The notes under the pieces were generated by a model that was given only the letters and a program-made list of their open reading frames with translations, made no database searches and had not been told where the DNA came from. From the NCBI GenBank assembly GCA_004123355.1, contig SCHM01000003.1:2809058-2873057 (forward strand): a stretch of 64,000 nucleotides of DNA, in the 5' to 3' direction. Within the stretch, counting starts at the first letter, position 1; the number at the start of each line of letters is the position of its first letter. The translations under genes were made by a program, and so were the position numbers. This stretch comes from Amphirosellinia nigrospora. Taxonomy: Eukaryota > Ascomycota > Sordariomycetes > Xylariales > Xylariaceae. Positions 10,179 to 23,199 of the stretch are shown in pieces.

Positions 10179-13100
10179 ATGCAAAAGCTCGCTGCCAACA
10201 TGGGCATGCGTCACTGGAGCGATCGCATCCAGAGCCCCAGCTTCGGCATGTCCTCGAGGCCCAACATGAACATGACCCCCATGAACCCGCACCAGAAGAC
10301 CGGCGCTCCGGGAGCTCCGCCTTTAAGCCCTTCGCCCGCCGCCGACAGCACCATCCACTTCGCCTTCAACGTCCCCTTCGCTTCTGACCTCGCCGGTCCC
10401 AACACGGAGGAGATCCTGCACGCCACGGGTGATTCCGTCCTCCGCTGGACGCATCCCGGAGAAGCCCCCGACGATGTTCCCATATATGATCTCCCCGTGC
10501 ATGCTCAGAACCTCGCCAACCTGCAGAACTTATGTCAGGAGCTCAGTAGAGGTCCTCTCTCCATCGAGGCTCACGTCATCTTAACCACGCCCAAACTTGC
10601 TAGAAGCCAAGTTGTTACCGTCTCGCTATCGGGTGCCCCAGAATTGGTTCACAAGAGCCGCGAGACTATCTTAAGTGATACTCCGTTGGCATTGGTATGC
10701 ATACATGCTAGCTCGTCCCGTGACATGATTTCCATTCGCTAAACTAGAAGTTGTAGAGGTGTACTACCGTCGATGTGGATTACGGCTTGATCGTAGACTC
10801 CGTAGCCGGTGCACTAAAGAAGCACGTCACGGATGCTCTCGACACATTTGCTGCATTTTGTGGTGTGGATATCTTTATCCTGGGCCCAAAGCTTGCCCCC
10901 ACTGTTGATGGGCTAAACGGTGATGTCGAGGTCATTCGTGATCAACGTTGGAGAGTTGCTATATATGGCGACGTCGAGTCTACGGAACACGCCAAGACCC
11001 AAGTTCTCATATTCATTGACAAATTGGTGCGAAATGACTATGACGACTCGATTGAAGATCAGAACTGACATGAGACGCAGCTAGGACGAGAGGTCGATCG
11101 TTTCCACTTCGAGAACACCTTGCATCCTATTGTCTGTGGCAGATCTCGCAAAACATCAAGTTGATTGAATCTGCAACCAACACAGCCATTTACTTCCCAC
11201 CCTTCGCTCAATTGTCTCGATACTGCCCCCAAACGCGAACCGCCGTAACCCAGACGAGATATTCATTACCGGCGAGAACCCTCAAGGTATTGAGCTGGCA
11301 AAACGCAAGATTCACGACTTGGTGAGCCGAACAAAGCTGTTCATGAAGGACGCCATCATTTCTCCTGCCAAGATCGATAGTATTTTGCTCAGTCGAATGG
11401 ACAAGGTTCGAAAGATCATGGAAGTTAATGGCGCGTACATCATGTTCCCACCACTTGCGTCCCAACGGAATATGATTCGGGTTCAAGGCGTAGAAGGACT
11501 TCAGATCGAGCGTACCATGAAGGAAATTATGTCCCTGGTATGTACTACTATAAACCCTACAAACCCCAGATTAGTTGATGCTAACCTCTCCACTCAAGGC
11601 CGGGCAGTTTTACTACGCATCCTGGTGGTTTCAGCAAGTCGGCGGCATCCCTAGTCCCCATGATATTCGCTTCATGCTGGGTGATATCTGCTCGAACTCG
11701 GACGCGGATATCTCGTTCGATAAGATGACCTTTACCATCACGGGATCTGATGATGCTGTCAAGTCAGCCTTGACTGTGCTTTCTCAGATGGACCTCGTCA
11801 CGATGGGTGCTCAACAGATTCGTGTCAAGATCGAGCTTGCTAATGAGCATAAGGAGTTTGTCTCTGGTAAGAAGAACGGCAAGATAAACAAGATCATGAC
11901 GCAAAGTAAGGCCCCTAAATTGCATATTGTCAATCGCGGCTTACCTAGATCTAGGCAATGTTCAAATCATATTCGATAGCTTCCGAGAGTATAACTTCGA
12001 CATTGATGTTATTGCACCAAGCTATGACTCGATGAAGCAAGGCATGACTCTTGTTGAGCAGGAAATGCCAGCCTCTATCTCTTTCCACGTGCCTGATCAG
12101 TATCATAAACGTATCATTGGCATTGGTGGCCAGCACATCCAACGTATCATGAAGAAACATTCCGTTTTCGTCAAGTTTTCAAACGCTATGGATCGAGGTA
12201 AATCATGCTTTCTTATTCTTTTGACCCATATGGCTAACTAATTCTGCAGGCGGCATGGGCCGTGAAGACGATGATGTCAAGGTTGACAATGTGATCTGTC
12301 GCACACCGGCCCGCAATGCTCAAAACTTGGAGCTAGTAAAAACTGAGATCTTGGACATGGTTGATAGGGCTGTAAGTAATCTAGTAACTTTATTAAGTGG
12401 TGATAAGTACAGTCCTAACATCCAATACGCAAATAGCACTCCGAGTTTACGTCACAGATTGTACATGTCGACCGCTTGTACCACAGACAACTAATTGCTC
12501 GCCTGCAAGAGATCGAGGAGCTTGAAAAGAAATGGAACTGCAAGATAGTTTTTCCAAGCACCGAACAAGCAAGCGACGAAGTCATGGTGACAGGTCCCGA
12601 GTGGCAAGTTCCTATGTGTGCTGATGCGTTTCTGGTAAGCCTCATCCCACCGGCGTTGCAAGACTGGAGTGAGATGGTTTATTTCTAACTTATTGAAAGG
12701 GTATGGTCCCCGAAACCCATGAACTAGTTTTGGGTCGAACCCCATCTCTAGTCAAATTTCTCGAGTCTCCGGAATTCGTCAATGGACTCGTTGGAAAACT
12801 CAAGACTCAGCATGAAGTTGCGGTGGAGGTGCACGAGAACACCGAAGACAGAACAGAGGAAGGGGATCGCACAACTACTCTACTCTGGAAACTCACACGA
12901 AATAATGCGGGTGGCCTTCGCGATGCCATAGATTATCTAATGCAGCAGTTTACTGCAGCTGATGTGGAGGTCAAAGTCGTGAAGGGAGCTCTTCCCCGCC
13001 CGAAGTCAGATTCATTCGAAGACACGCTGCAGTACTTCGATTCGAAACTATTACAACACGCACCTGCTTCAGTTAGTACCGATTCGCCTACGAAGCCGGT

Positions 13101-13527
13101 CTTTGGCGATGATTCGACGCAACAGCGGCCCACAACACTGTTTGACAAGCTCCGGAAGCCGTCACAGCTACTCTCTTCTCTCGACCGCAGAAAGAACAGC
13201 TCACACTCGATGAACATGTTTTTCAAAGGATCGACCAATGTTTCTAAGTCGTCGCTCATCTCGATAGAATCAACACGCAGTTTCAACGCTGATCGAAACC
13301 CCTGGAATGATAGCGGCGTCAATCTTCCAGATGACGATAACAGCCCATGGGCGACTCGACTCTATGGTAACAATGGGCATGACCACAAACTATCGCCCAA
13401 CAACATCCCGCATGGCGGTGATGTTACACCCCGCCACAACACGCGTGCGTCCGGTGACAGCGGGCGGCCATCCACTTCGCACTCGACCAATTCAGGATAC
13501 CCCGGTCCAATCGGACCTTTCCGTTAG
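10179..13527 (+). CDS. Multi-KH-domain RNA-binding protein (fungal YLL032C-like)
   Basis: Cytoplasmic RNA-binding protein family with several KH domains; the target RNAs are unknown. Eight exons can be read: 10179-10694, 10757-11026, 11081-11537, 11599-11905, 11955-12197, 12250-12371, 12437-12634 and 12700-13527, giving about 980 residues. KH signatures include GIGGQHIQRIMKKH in exon 5 (GxxG loop) and weaker repeats at SGKKNGKINKIM and AKIDSILLSRMDKVRKIME. The N-terminal 60 residues and the C-terminal 150 (Ser/Asn/Pro-rich) look disordered. Exon 3 has two one-base losses, one in an A run at 11150-11153 and one in a C run at 11226-11230; adding one base to each restores the family sequence (GRSRKNIKLIES and RYCPPNANRRNPDEIF). 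Introns are 49-64 nt. Resembles vigilin-type proteins, but I would not assign that name. Confidence 0.85.
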
Positions 13528-14924
13528 ATTCCCGTCTTTCTAGATGCTATACATGCAAATAAATACCCCCGGCTGGATATACCCCTGGCGCGCATCGGTG
13601 GGCCCTGGTTCTTGTGTTTTCACACGCGCGGTGTTTTGCCGCGCGTGTCGCAAGTTTTTATTTTTATCATGATTCATTGTCTTTGTCAGAATCTGCTTTG
13701 ATTTATATTACGTCGCTTGTCTTTTCTCGTTTGATTCCCCTCAGAAGATCGAGTGACGGCGCACACACGATCCTCAGTTGATGCTATATGGCACGATTAT
13801 ACTGGATATGATACCACGACCTGCCCTCGGCAGTATAGGGCGTTGCAGACGGAGCGAGATACCATACGATACCACAAAAGCGCAGAAAATTTGAACGAGG
13901 ACGGACGAAAAATACCACGGTGTTTTATCTTGATTTTCTATTGGCGTTTGGTTTTGTTAGTCATGTTTACATTGCTTTGCGTTGATAAGAGATTGTATCT
14001 ATATCATGGTTGGACCAAAGACCTGATATGACGAAGCGCACCGGACTTTGGCGGTAACGGTGTGGGTTGAACAAGGACAATGGAGGCTCGCAGGTATTCC
14101 AGGGGATGACGGATGGATCGAGCATAACAAGGGTAGACCAGGCCGGGACAAAGGCGAGACTCGGTGGGAGAAGGGGCAGGGTTAAGGTTTAACAGAGCTG
14201 CCAATAGATTTGAACACTAGGTTGCAGGGATGTTTTGTACGATAAAACAGGCGGAGAGACAGGCAATGATACCCTCTGATTCGAATAGATACCTATTGTT
14301 ATCCGTGTACGGGTGCTTCTACTAAGGACGGGCCCGACTGAACTCTAATGTAGTACGAGTGCAGGGAAGCACCGGCAGCAACATGAGGGATAGCCGATGT
14401 TGGGTATTCGGAGACAACAATAACAGCAGGGGACGGGGAGGCAACGTAGGTCGGTCATGTGGCTACGCAAGCTGCAGAGGAGCCCACCTTATGTCGTCCT
14501 CGGCTTCCACCCAGCCAGTCGCTCTGAGATGTATCACGTCTGACTAGGTATGTACGCAAGTGGACTACTCTCCGGGCAGATTAACCGCTAAGCCAATCTG
14601 GAAGAAGGCATTTAAGACAAGACGTTGTATTCCCTTCTCGATTCAGCACTCGGTGGACCGGTGGTCAGCTACAAGCCAAAGCCAAAGCCAAAGCCAAGTC
14701 CAGCCACCAAGCCAAGTTGTCCGAGAAAGAAACTCTCCTATTCCCGTGGACTTACGTACCTACTCGGACTGGTACCTTCGTACCGCCGTCCTCCTAGCTA
14801 CTTAGGGCACACAAGAGGTAACTCTATTCGACCAGTAATTACACATCACGCCCATCGTTTAGGTGTTAGAGACCACAAAACACACGCACGCACGCACGCA
14901 CGCACGCACCACTCTACCAGGCAA
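13528..14924. other. Intergenic stretch downstream of the KH gene
   Basis: About 1.4 kb. The first few hundred bases are T-rich and probably 3' untranslated. An imperfect inverted GCGCG/CGCGC pair sits near 13625-13650. Open frames on either strand are short and unsupported. Confidence 0.45.
14883..14909 (+). repeat. CACG microsatellite
   Basis: About six and a half tandem units of the tetramer CACG, just upstream of the acetyltransferase gene. Confidence 0.85.
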
Positions 14925-16531
14925 ATGAAAAGAAGAAGCAGAGGGGTTAACGATTGAAACCAACAACCAGCTCGAACCATCCACCGACTCTGTCGCGAAC
15001 AAACAAGCACCCGTCTGGATAAGCGTTGAGCTCTCTCGCCATGGGCCTATCAACAGCAATGTCTCACTCATATCCACCATCCAGGGTTCTAGAGAAAGAA
15101 CAGGACCTATCAAGAGCAAAGTCTCCCTCGTATCTACCACCCGGGGTTCTAAAGAACAGGAGAAGGAGGATGTCTGGCACATACTTCGTGAAATCCGCAA
15201 CAAGGTTGACGAAGCCGTCGACGACACCGATCTACCAGCCGAACTCAAGAAGATCCAGACGATTCTTCGCAATGAACGCGCTGACCGAGTGTTCAACAAG
15301 AAGCTCATCCTCCAAGACTTGCTGCCCTTCTTCTACTCGCCCTTGGTTCGTCCTCTGACTATCTCTGACCTCGAGAGCTGCGTCGCGCTCGAGAACGTGG
15401 CGTTCCAAAACCCCGCACATTGCTGCTCGCGAGAGAAGGTAAGTCTACCTCCGTTTATCGTGTCTCCTTTTGAACTTCATGCCCTTTTTTTTTATTCATC
15501 TCATCTTTTCCTTTCCTGTTTCCCTCCTTTCCCGGCTGCGCTTTTGATCTTGCTCGTGTATTTCTTCCTTCTTCTATCACACGAGTGTTGTGAGTAATGG
15601 CAGGTGGTGGGCGTCATGCGTGCCTCGGATCGCTTATGCATGCATGTAATATGATGCACTCATGTCTTGGGTATTAATCATGACATACCCATGCCGTGCA
15701 ACACACAAGAGAGAGAAGAGCTGGATTAATTAACTAACCTCCCGACTCAGTTCGCATACCGTCTGACAAAATGTCCCGAGCTATGCATGGGCGTATTCTG
15801 CACCGTCGTGCCTCGAAAACCCGGCGCTGGACGATCGAAACGCTGCGCACGGCGAATCCCGTCGAGTATGCAACCCAAGTCGCTCTTCGCAATCATGTTC
15901 TAACTCGTGGTATCGTACAGGGGAGGCCGCGAGGACGGTGCCGTGAGCGTGTTGCTGGCCCACATCGTGGCCACGCGATCTCACGACCAGGTCGTCACAG
16001 ATGAAGCGATGGACTACCCGCGGGACTACAAAGTGGCCAAGAATCAGAATTCCGGTAGCAGCGGCGGCGGCGACGGACCCCGAGTCGGCCACCAGGAAGC
16101 CGGCAGAACGCTTTGCATCCACTCCTTAGCCGTCCACCCAAATGCACAATGCCTCGGCCTGGGCAAGCTCCTCCTCACGTCCTACATGCGACGGGCCGAG
16201 GACGCTGCACTCGCCGATAACATTGCCCTTATCTGTACCGAGGTAAGATGAAGAACCAATTCCTGCTGCCCTCCAAAATCAAAGCCGTAGTCATCGGAAC
16301 CTATCGGGCTAACGACGCGTGCCAAATATAGTACCTAGTCAGCTATTACAAACGGTTCGGCTTCACTCACCGCGGACCCAGCAACGCGGCCTTCGGCGGC
16401 GGCGGCTGGCATGACATGGTAACAAAACCCCACCGCGTGGCTTTCCCACCGACCGATAATCAACTTGTCGTGGAATATGCAAATAGAATTTCAACCCAGC
16501 TCAGAAACCGGCTAAAAAATGCGCGTCCTAA
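14925..16531 (+). CDS. GNAT acetyltransferase, polyamine/arylalkylamine type (Paa1-like)
   Basis: Acetyl-CoA-dependent N-acetyltransferase of polyamines or arylalkylamines. Exons end at 15438, then 15751-15865, 15921-16242, 16332-16418 and probably 16487-16531. Family landmarks: LTISDLESCVALENVAF, then FAYRLTKCPELCMGVFCT, IETLRTANPVE, LLAHIVATR, the acetyl-CoA loop LAVHPNAQCLGLGKLLL with Q-x-x-G-x-G, ALICTEYLVSYYKRFGF and GGGGWHDM. One base is missing at the GG of 15829-15830. The N-terminus is uncertain: the conserved frame is open back to about 14930, but the nearest ATG (14925) is in another frame. This extension has an internal near-repeat, VSLISTIQGS then VSLVSTTRGS. The last exon boundary is also a guess; reading through the intron would end at 16559. 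Confidence 0.72.
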
Positions 16532-17966
16532 CCCTCCGAGACGTCGCTCTGTTTTCTGATCTCGCTGTTTCGTCTACGCGTTTTGCGTCCCCCCGCCCAA
16601 AAAGGGAAGAGTTGGCCGGTAAGGCCTTTCCCGTCAGAGTTCACACTACCTTATAAACAGGCTGACGAGGAGGCCAGGGAGACGCCCGCGAAGCCTTCCT
16701 GGTAGCTAAGTCTACTACGTTCGCGTTACTCTGCTCTACCAAAAACCTTATTTGATGTGTAGACTGCGAGGCAAGACCCGTGAGAGAGGCTACAAGAAAA
16801 GAAAAAAAAGAAATATAAAAAAGAAGAAGAAAAAAGTGTGACAGGAACGTATCCAATACTCTGTTTTTAGTTCTGATATTGGCGCCCTGAGTATCGCAAG
16901 CCATGGATAGACGGGCACCTCTGCCAACCGAGTCCCAAACCGTCGTTACAGAAGACGGAGGAGAAAAGAAAGTTGATTTTTTGTGGTTCCATTTTGGTCT
17001 GGCGTTCTCATATAGAGGCCAAGGTTCGGGTTTCATTCAGGGAAAGATAGATAGGCAATCAATTGAACCAAACGTCTAGAATTCTACTCCCCTTTTTTTC
17101 GCCTCTCTCCCTGATTTTTTTTTTTTTTTTTCACATCTGTTAGATACTCGTTGTAAGCCGCCGCATCTTAACCGTCTATCATGGTTACTGGTATTTAGAT
17201 CCGCAGACCGTAAACTATCGTAGATGAAATGGAAGGGAGGAAGGAGTATGCGCTACACAAAGATAATTGACATTACTAAGCAGTCCCGTTGATTAAAACA
17301 TTCCGATTTACACATCCTAATATTGGGAAGGGGATGCACGAAAGTGGTTGTAATATCGGACGTGTGGATAATCTACCAGTTCTTGGGGAGTAAAGGAAGC
17401 GTTCTAAGTGTTACCAGAATAGAAGTTGCTTGTCTAGAAATCCTAGTTCCAGTCCTTATTTCCTTTTTTTTCTAATTGATAACTCCACATTCGATTTACA
17501 TGTAACTAGACTTCGGTACTAGAAACACACGGGGACCTTAACATCAACTTCACAACGAGACGAACTGTAGGCACTAAAACAAGTAACAATGCAGTTATTT
17601 CTCTAGCTAACACAAGAGGATGATTGGTCCCCTATTTCCAGAACGCCCACGATTGTTTGCTATTTTCCTCATTTCTTCTAATTGGCCTCCTACCCTTGAC
17701 TACTATAAGAGAGAGCCCTAGCCAGACTGAATCTCTGCCAAGCAAACCGAGACCTACTATTGGCATTTAAACTCCCTCAGAGTTTTAGAGGTACCGAGGC
17801 GGAATTTTGAGTTGATCCGAGTGCCTTGAAGTATATGAAGGGCGCCATCCTTGCCATCCGCTAGGCAACTAACTATACGTCTCGATAGTCAAAGGACTAT
17901 TATCGTGTTGCAGCCAAAAGTATCACGTAGAAACACATCTCTACCAATACATTCTGCCATGCGCAC
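16532..17966. other. Convergent spacer, acetyltransferase / NOG1
   Basis: About 1.4 kb with long A and T runs (near 16800-16840, 17090-17130 and 17465). A 131-codon minus-strand frame overlaps it, but its hydrophobic segment is just the A/T run translated. No gene supported. Confidence 0.5.
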
Positions 17967-20900
17967 TTAACGATGGGATGCCTTGCCGATGGATCGCTTG
18001 CCTGAAAACTATTGAAGGTGATTATATTAGCGTCATCAATCATTAATAAGGAAAGTAGTGCGTGACACATCGCAAAAAAGTTTTGGTGCAATCAACATAC
18101 CAAATGCTTAGCTAGCGAGGCAGTTGTGTGCCTATCTGCCTCTCCTTGACGAGCATTGCGATTCATTTTCCTCTGAGAAAGCTTGGCTTGCTTCTCGGCC
18201 TTTGTACGTGCAATGTCGTCGACAACACCGTCCTCACGACGGTTGGTCGCCGGCTGGCTTCTTGCCCGACTCTTGGATCGTAACCTCTCTCTTGGGGTCT
18301 GGTCAACATCCATGGCGTTAGGATCTTCGGTACCTAGCCGGCTTCGGGTCGTAGAACGGCCACGGCTTATTGTCTGCGAACGATCGCGAAGTCGTAGTTC
18401 TTCAGTGTCAACACCCAGCTGGTCCAGGGAGTCTTCAAGCTGTGAGAGGGGTTTCTTGATGGCACTACGTGGTAGGGCAGCCCGGTTCTTGATTCTGCGC
18501 ATTCTTCCCTCGTTGCGAATAAGTGCTTGCTTCGTTCGAATTTGGTCAGCCTTCCTTCGAACCTCGGCCGTCTCGATATCATCAATCTCCTCGTCCGAGT
18601 CATAGTATCCCTCGGCTTCAAGCTTCTCTTCCTCCTCTTCCAAAGCCTGCAACTTGGCCTCGATGTCTGGGTCAACATAATCGTAAATGTTCTTGCCATC
18701 AAAGATTTCGGGAATTTTATCGTATTTCCACTCAGGGTTTTCCAGGAGATAGTCAGCCTTCAAATCGACATTAAACACGCCAGCTCCACCATTTGCTTCT
18801 TCCACATCTCTAGCGAGCATGGGACGGTTGGGGTCATCCTTGTTGTATCTCTTCTTTGCCAAGGCTGCTTCAGGGATAAAGCTCTCTCGCACTTCCGCAG
18901 GCTGAGCGACGTGGATTCTGGCCATCACATCTGCCAGTCTGCTCCCGATTGCGCCGCTGCTGTTCGTGCCAGCATTCACTTTCTCGCTAACTCTGTGGGC
19001 CAGGAGTCTGTCGGAGACAAGATTCTTGGCTTCCTGTACACCCTCGGTTGTGTTGCCTGGAGAGACATAGTCAGCATGATGTATTCGGCGTGGGTGGCAG
19101 CATGCCGTCATCAAACAGAGTTAGGGTCCGGCGATGATTCTTCTGTGATCGCTGTAAATAGGGAAGAAGCAAATTTCATACATGAGAGCTCAAGGACTTC
19201 AACCCCAGTGGATGAGATGAGCTCATCAAGCTCTGCAGCAGTGGCAGCATCCAACTCATCGCGTTTAAGGACATCAATCTTGTTGATAACAATAAAAATC
19301 AATTTATTCGCGAATAGAGGCTTAAGACTCCGGAATAGCTAACGCATGTTAGAGATGCCTGAACCATGAAAAATGTGGGGCCAGTGACTGTACCTGCATC
19401 TGTGACTTCACACTGTAACCGCACTGCTCAGACAAATCCATGAAATAGAGGATTGCAGCTCGAAGATGTGCTATAGCTGTGATAGATTCTATCATAGATT
19501 GTCAGGTTGTATAAATAATGTTGAAAAGTTGGGCGATTGCTCACGCATTTCTATAGTATTCTAGCAATGATAATTAGCTCGTGTTCAAAAGAATATAGAA
19601 TATGAACGTTCACATACCATTTCCTCAAGCGGATGATCGAGCACACCTTTTCCCATGTCAGCGGCCATAATTCGTTACAGCCAGAAAGGCTACGAGGGAG
19701 GGTCCTGGAGAAACTGCATATGGGAAATCACGTGCCAAAACATACCAGGGGTATCTATCGCTTGACTAGATCGGTGACATTAGCATTAGCTAGTTTGAGG
19801 GAAACATGGGTGGCTTACAATCTGAGGTACTGATAGTCATCTGCAACATTTGAAGTCAGTATCGTCATTTGGCACTCATTTGTGAGGGCCTTGAAGCTTC
19901 TGACCACTCCATTGTCCCAAAAAGGAAACAACGTGCTCTAAAAGTTGCCAAACATGAAGAAAAATAGCTCTAAGAATTACTCACAATGACCAACGCTGTT
20001 CGATGTTAGTCACTATCACATTTCTAGAGGCTGTGTTTATGTCCGGTGACCGTGACAAGGTTGAACTCACAATAAACTCTTCGTTGTGAAGGCATCTATG
20101 TTTCATGTCAGTAATCTTTCTAAGCATAGAAATGGCTAAGAATTTCCGAAGTTCAGAATTCTAAGACATAATAGAGTCTGAAAGGCGCTAAAACCAGCCC
20201 GGCACGACTTACAAGGCATCACCTCCTATACTTGAGTTAGTATCAAACAAATATGTGAATACACAAGCATTGTGAACATACGACATCGGCTCTTGAAATT
20301 GATTTCAAGAAGGAAGACTTCCCCGTATTCGGAAATCCACATATCAGTAAACTCCGAGCGGTCGGGTCGATTGCAGGAAGACGACCAAGATGTTGTCGCA
20401 CTTGATCTAAATAAACTAGAGGGTCCTTGAGACGGCGCGTAAGGTGGCCATGCGACCAAGGGCGGCTCGTTTTAATTGTTTGCTTTTCACTGTCAGCTCG
20501 AATCCTAAACGGTCTTGTCGGTGCTCCTTACCATTGATACAAGGACTGTGCGTATTTGAGTAGGCGAACTATAAGACGTTGTCAGTCGAATGCCCTACCG
20601 TTCTAGATCCTAACATAGGAGGTTCTATTCGAAGGCCAATACGGTGTTATTGTTATTGGGTAAATGCGGTGTAGATTCTACACACTTGTGCGAATTTCGT
20701 GAGCTGTATCGACGGCCAGGTCGTAATCCCAGGCCAACCTGATAATCAAAAGTACAAATCCATCGACCGCCACTCCAGTCGACCATTCGGGGTCATGAAA
20801 TATTGTTTGCCGTTCTGGAATAAATGTAAGGCATACCGTAGTCTCGAGCGATCTTGTCTATGAGAGTCTTCGCCGTCGCTAGTTGGCCCAACGCGATACG

Positions 20901-21583
20901 GAAATGATCGGAATCATATAAAGTCTAGGGCGCGAGTCAGTCTCTCAGTCCAAACAGCCACGTTAACGGCGTGGGTAGTACGTACGTTCATCAGATCTTT
21001 ATGGAATGGATGAAGATCATTCAACCGTGGGAATCCCTCCTAAGCCGTGTTAGCGATCAGGTACAGTAAGGTTTTTGTGCTCGTCCACCGACCAGTATTA
21101 GAGATAACTTCTCCGAGAACGTCTCAGCCGTAAATTTGACCTTCCTAGTGTACTATGGCACCCGGGGTTAGTTATCGCTATTCTCCTAAGGGTTTCGGAC
21201 GCTTATAGACGCTCTCTTCTCTCTGAAAATCGCTAAAGCAAGAAGAAAACGATTCGGAGTTACGCACGAAAGCCCCTACAACGCTTGTTAGTCACGATTA
21301 CTACTAGGCAGCGGGGGGACGGCGAGTGGGTGGGAAACTTGCGAATTCGAGAGATCTTGAAGCCACTGCCAGACGTCAGCAGCGTTTCTATCGAAACGTG
21401 GGATAATGGGGTTCACCTTCGGATCTGAGTAGGAAGTCGACGCTGGGTTCGCGACAGAACAATCTACCACGGAGAGCCGTCAGTATACAGTCGTCGCAAG
21501 GGTGTTAGCCAATGCAGGACACCAACATCGAGGAACTCCGACGAGGTCGGGACCGGGGCGATGTCTTTCCAGGTAGTCTTCAT
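17967..21583 (-). CDS. NOG1: Nucleolar GTP-binding protein 1 (60S ribosome biogenesis)
   Basis: Essential nucleolar GTPase of pre-60S particles. Starts [12 protein letters not shown] at 21583, the standard family opening, and ends [16 protein letters not shown] with TAA at 17967-17969. G1 is GFPNTGKSS (near 20310), G3 is DTPG, G4 is NKID (near 19280). About fifteen GT...AG introns. The GTPase core is coded by consecutive exons of 13 nt (20213-20225), 25 (20071-20095), 11 (19985-19995), 22 (19819-19840), 20 (19746-19765), 29 (19618-19646) and 16 nt (19545-19560), all in phase and giving the conserved protein sequence. C-terminal exon 18092-19064 or so is long, charged and Arg/Lys-rich, typical of the family. 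One base is missing near 20440, between RMATL and RRLKDP; an assembly error is likely. It diverges from URA5. Confidence 0.92.
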
Positions 21584-22524
21584 CGTGGGCGAGGGGGCGC
21601 GACGAGCGCACTGAGAATCACACAACACTTATATAGGTACGCGGCGGCGAGGTCGGCAAGGTGTGCTGGACAACGGTGGAGGTGCGATATGAGGCGCTCG
21701 CGAGACACACGGGTAGACGGTCGATGGCCGATAGCGAGATTGACACTCGAGATGGGTGATAGAGATGGGCCGACAAAAAAATCCGTGTGGGCGTGGGTTT
21801 ATCTTATCGATAACATTAGTGTGAAGTACAATAAGTTATCTATCAAGGCAAAAGGACATGTGCAGCTCTACCTACCCTACCTAGGTAGTATACCTGCATA
21901 GGTAGTGGTGAATTGTGTCTTGAATACCTTATCACTTGAAAAACTTTTTACAATTATTAAAGAAAGCATTTGTTAGTTCCTTTCCCATTGCTCAAGTCGC
22001 CCATCTCCCACCTACAAGCTCCCAGAAAGGATTGTTAGTAAGTCACAAGGGTGTTTCTCACTGTTTTCCCTCCCCTTTACCCTTCCTTATACCCCACCAG
22101 GAAAAAAATTGGGCATCCCGCTTTGAGTAGCGCCAAGGCCGGGCCCCTGCCGCGCGCAAAGACGCTGACGGTTGGTGGGCTGTTGGTAGATTGCTCCTCA
22201 CCATTTGAAGCTATCTCTAGTCTCAATTTCTTGCTTTGCTCTCGTCCCTCAATGGCTCAAGAGTCTGGTAACACATGGCGGGACTTTGGGAATGCCTTTC
22301 ATGTAAATTATATGTGACAAGAAAATGCGCATATGATTTAACTGACAACTGATACTCCCAGGTCCAAACTAGAACCCCGCCAAAAGCATTTCTCATGTTC
22401 TATAAGTTTCAAAGCAAGTGCAAGTATATCACTTAAGACTTGTGCGATAACACTTTCTGGCAACATTCTCTGGGGCTTTCAAGAAGAAGGAATACCAACT
22501 ACTCCTCTCCCATATCACGTCACA
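21584..22524. promoter_or_regulatory. Divergent promoter region, NOG1 / URA5
   Basis: About 940 bases between two divergent housekeeping genes. A cluster of TACCTA/TAGGTA words lies at 21870-21905. No factor site can be named. Confidence 0.4.
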
Positions 22525-23199
22525 ATGGCCTTGCCCCAGTATAAGCAAGATTTCCTCCGCGCCGCCATCGAGGGCGGCGCCCTGCGTTTTGGCTCGTATG
22601 AGTTGAAGTCGAAGCGCATCTCGCCTTATTTCTTCAACGCCGGCGACTTCTTCACCCTCGAGCTACACGCGCCCATTACGGATGCATATGCTCACACCAT
22701 TGCCACTGAGGCGCCCGAATTTGACGTCATCTTCGGGCCTGCCTACAAGGGTATCCCACTGGCGGCCGCCGTGCTCTATGCACTCGGCCGCATAGATTTT
22801 CCCAAGTATAGCAAGGTGGCATACAGCTACGACCGCAAAGAGGCCAAGGACCACGGCGAGGGCGGTACTATTGTTGGCTCACCACTCAAGGGAAAGCGTG
22901 TATTGATCATCGACGACGTGGTTTCTGCCGGCACCGCTAAGCGTCAAGCCATTGATATGATCCGCGCCCAGGGTACAGTCATCGGTATCATTGTTGCGCT
23001 CGACCGCCAGGAGACACTGCCGGATGGAGATGGCAAGACAAGTGCCATCGGCCAGCTGCGTAAGGAGTACAATATCCCAATTCTGGCCATTGTCAAGCTT
23101 GAGGACATCATTGCGGCTGGTACGAAAGGTGTTATTTCAGACTCGGACATCATCCAGCGAATTCAGGATTATAGGGCAAAATATGGTGCAACCGAATAA
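22525..23199 (+). CDS. URA5: Orotate phosphoribosyltransferase
   Basis: Fifth step of de novo UMP synthesis: orotate plus PRPP to orotidine 5'-phosphate, cytosolic, acting as a homodimer. A single uninterrupted exon of 224 residues, near the usual fungal length of 225-235. The PRPP-binding loop is [18 protein letters not shown] near residue 130; the catalytic flexible loop is [25 protein letters not shown] and [12 protein letters not shown] are also diagnostic. The ATG lies in a good context (CACAATGG). No frame break. One of the few long genes in the window that is clean. Confidence 0.96.
   Translation: MALPQYKQDFLRAAIEGGALRFGSYELKSKRISPYFFNAGDFFTLELHAPITDAYAHTIATEAPEFDVIFGPAYKGIPLAAAVLYALGRIDFPKYSKVAYSYDRKEAKDHGEGGTIVGSPLKGKRVLIIDDVVSAGTAKRQAIDMIRAQGTVIGIIVALDRQETLPDGDGKTSAIGQLRKEYNIPILAIVKLEDIIAAGTKGVISDSDIIQRIQDYRAKYGATE

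Noticed and set aside
14859-15308. 149-codon minus-strand frame with repeated ETLLLIGP
   Set aside because: Antisense of the GNAT N-terminal repeat; the plus strand carries the conserved protein.
16641-17036. 131-codon minus-strand frame with a hydrophobic segment
   Set aside because: The hydrophobic part is a translated A/T run in a convergent spacer; no homology pattern.
17967-21583. NOG1 as a pseudogene because of fragmented frames
   Set aside because: Frames are fragmented by introns that splice in phase; only one one-base loss remains, which fits the general error pattern.
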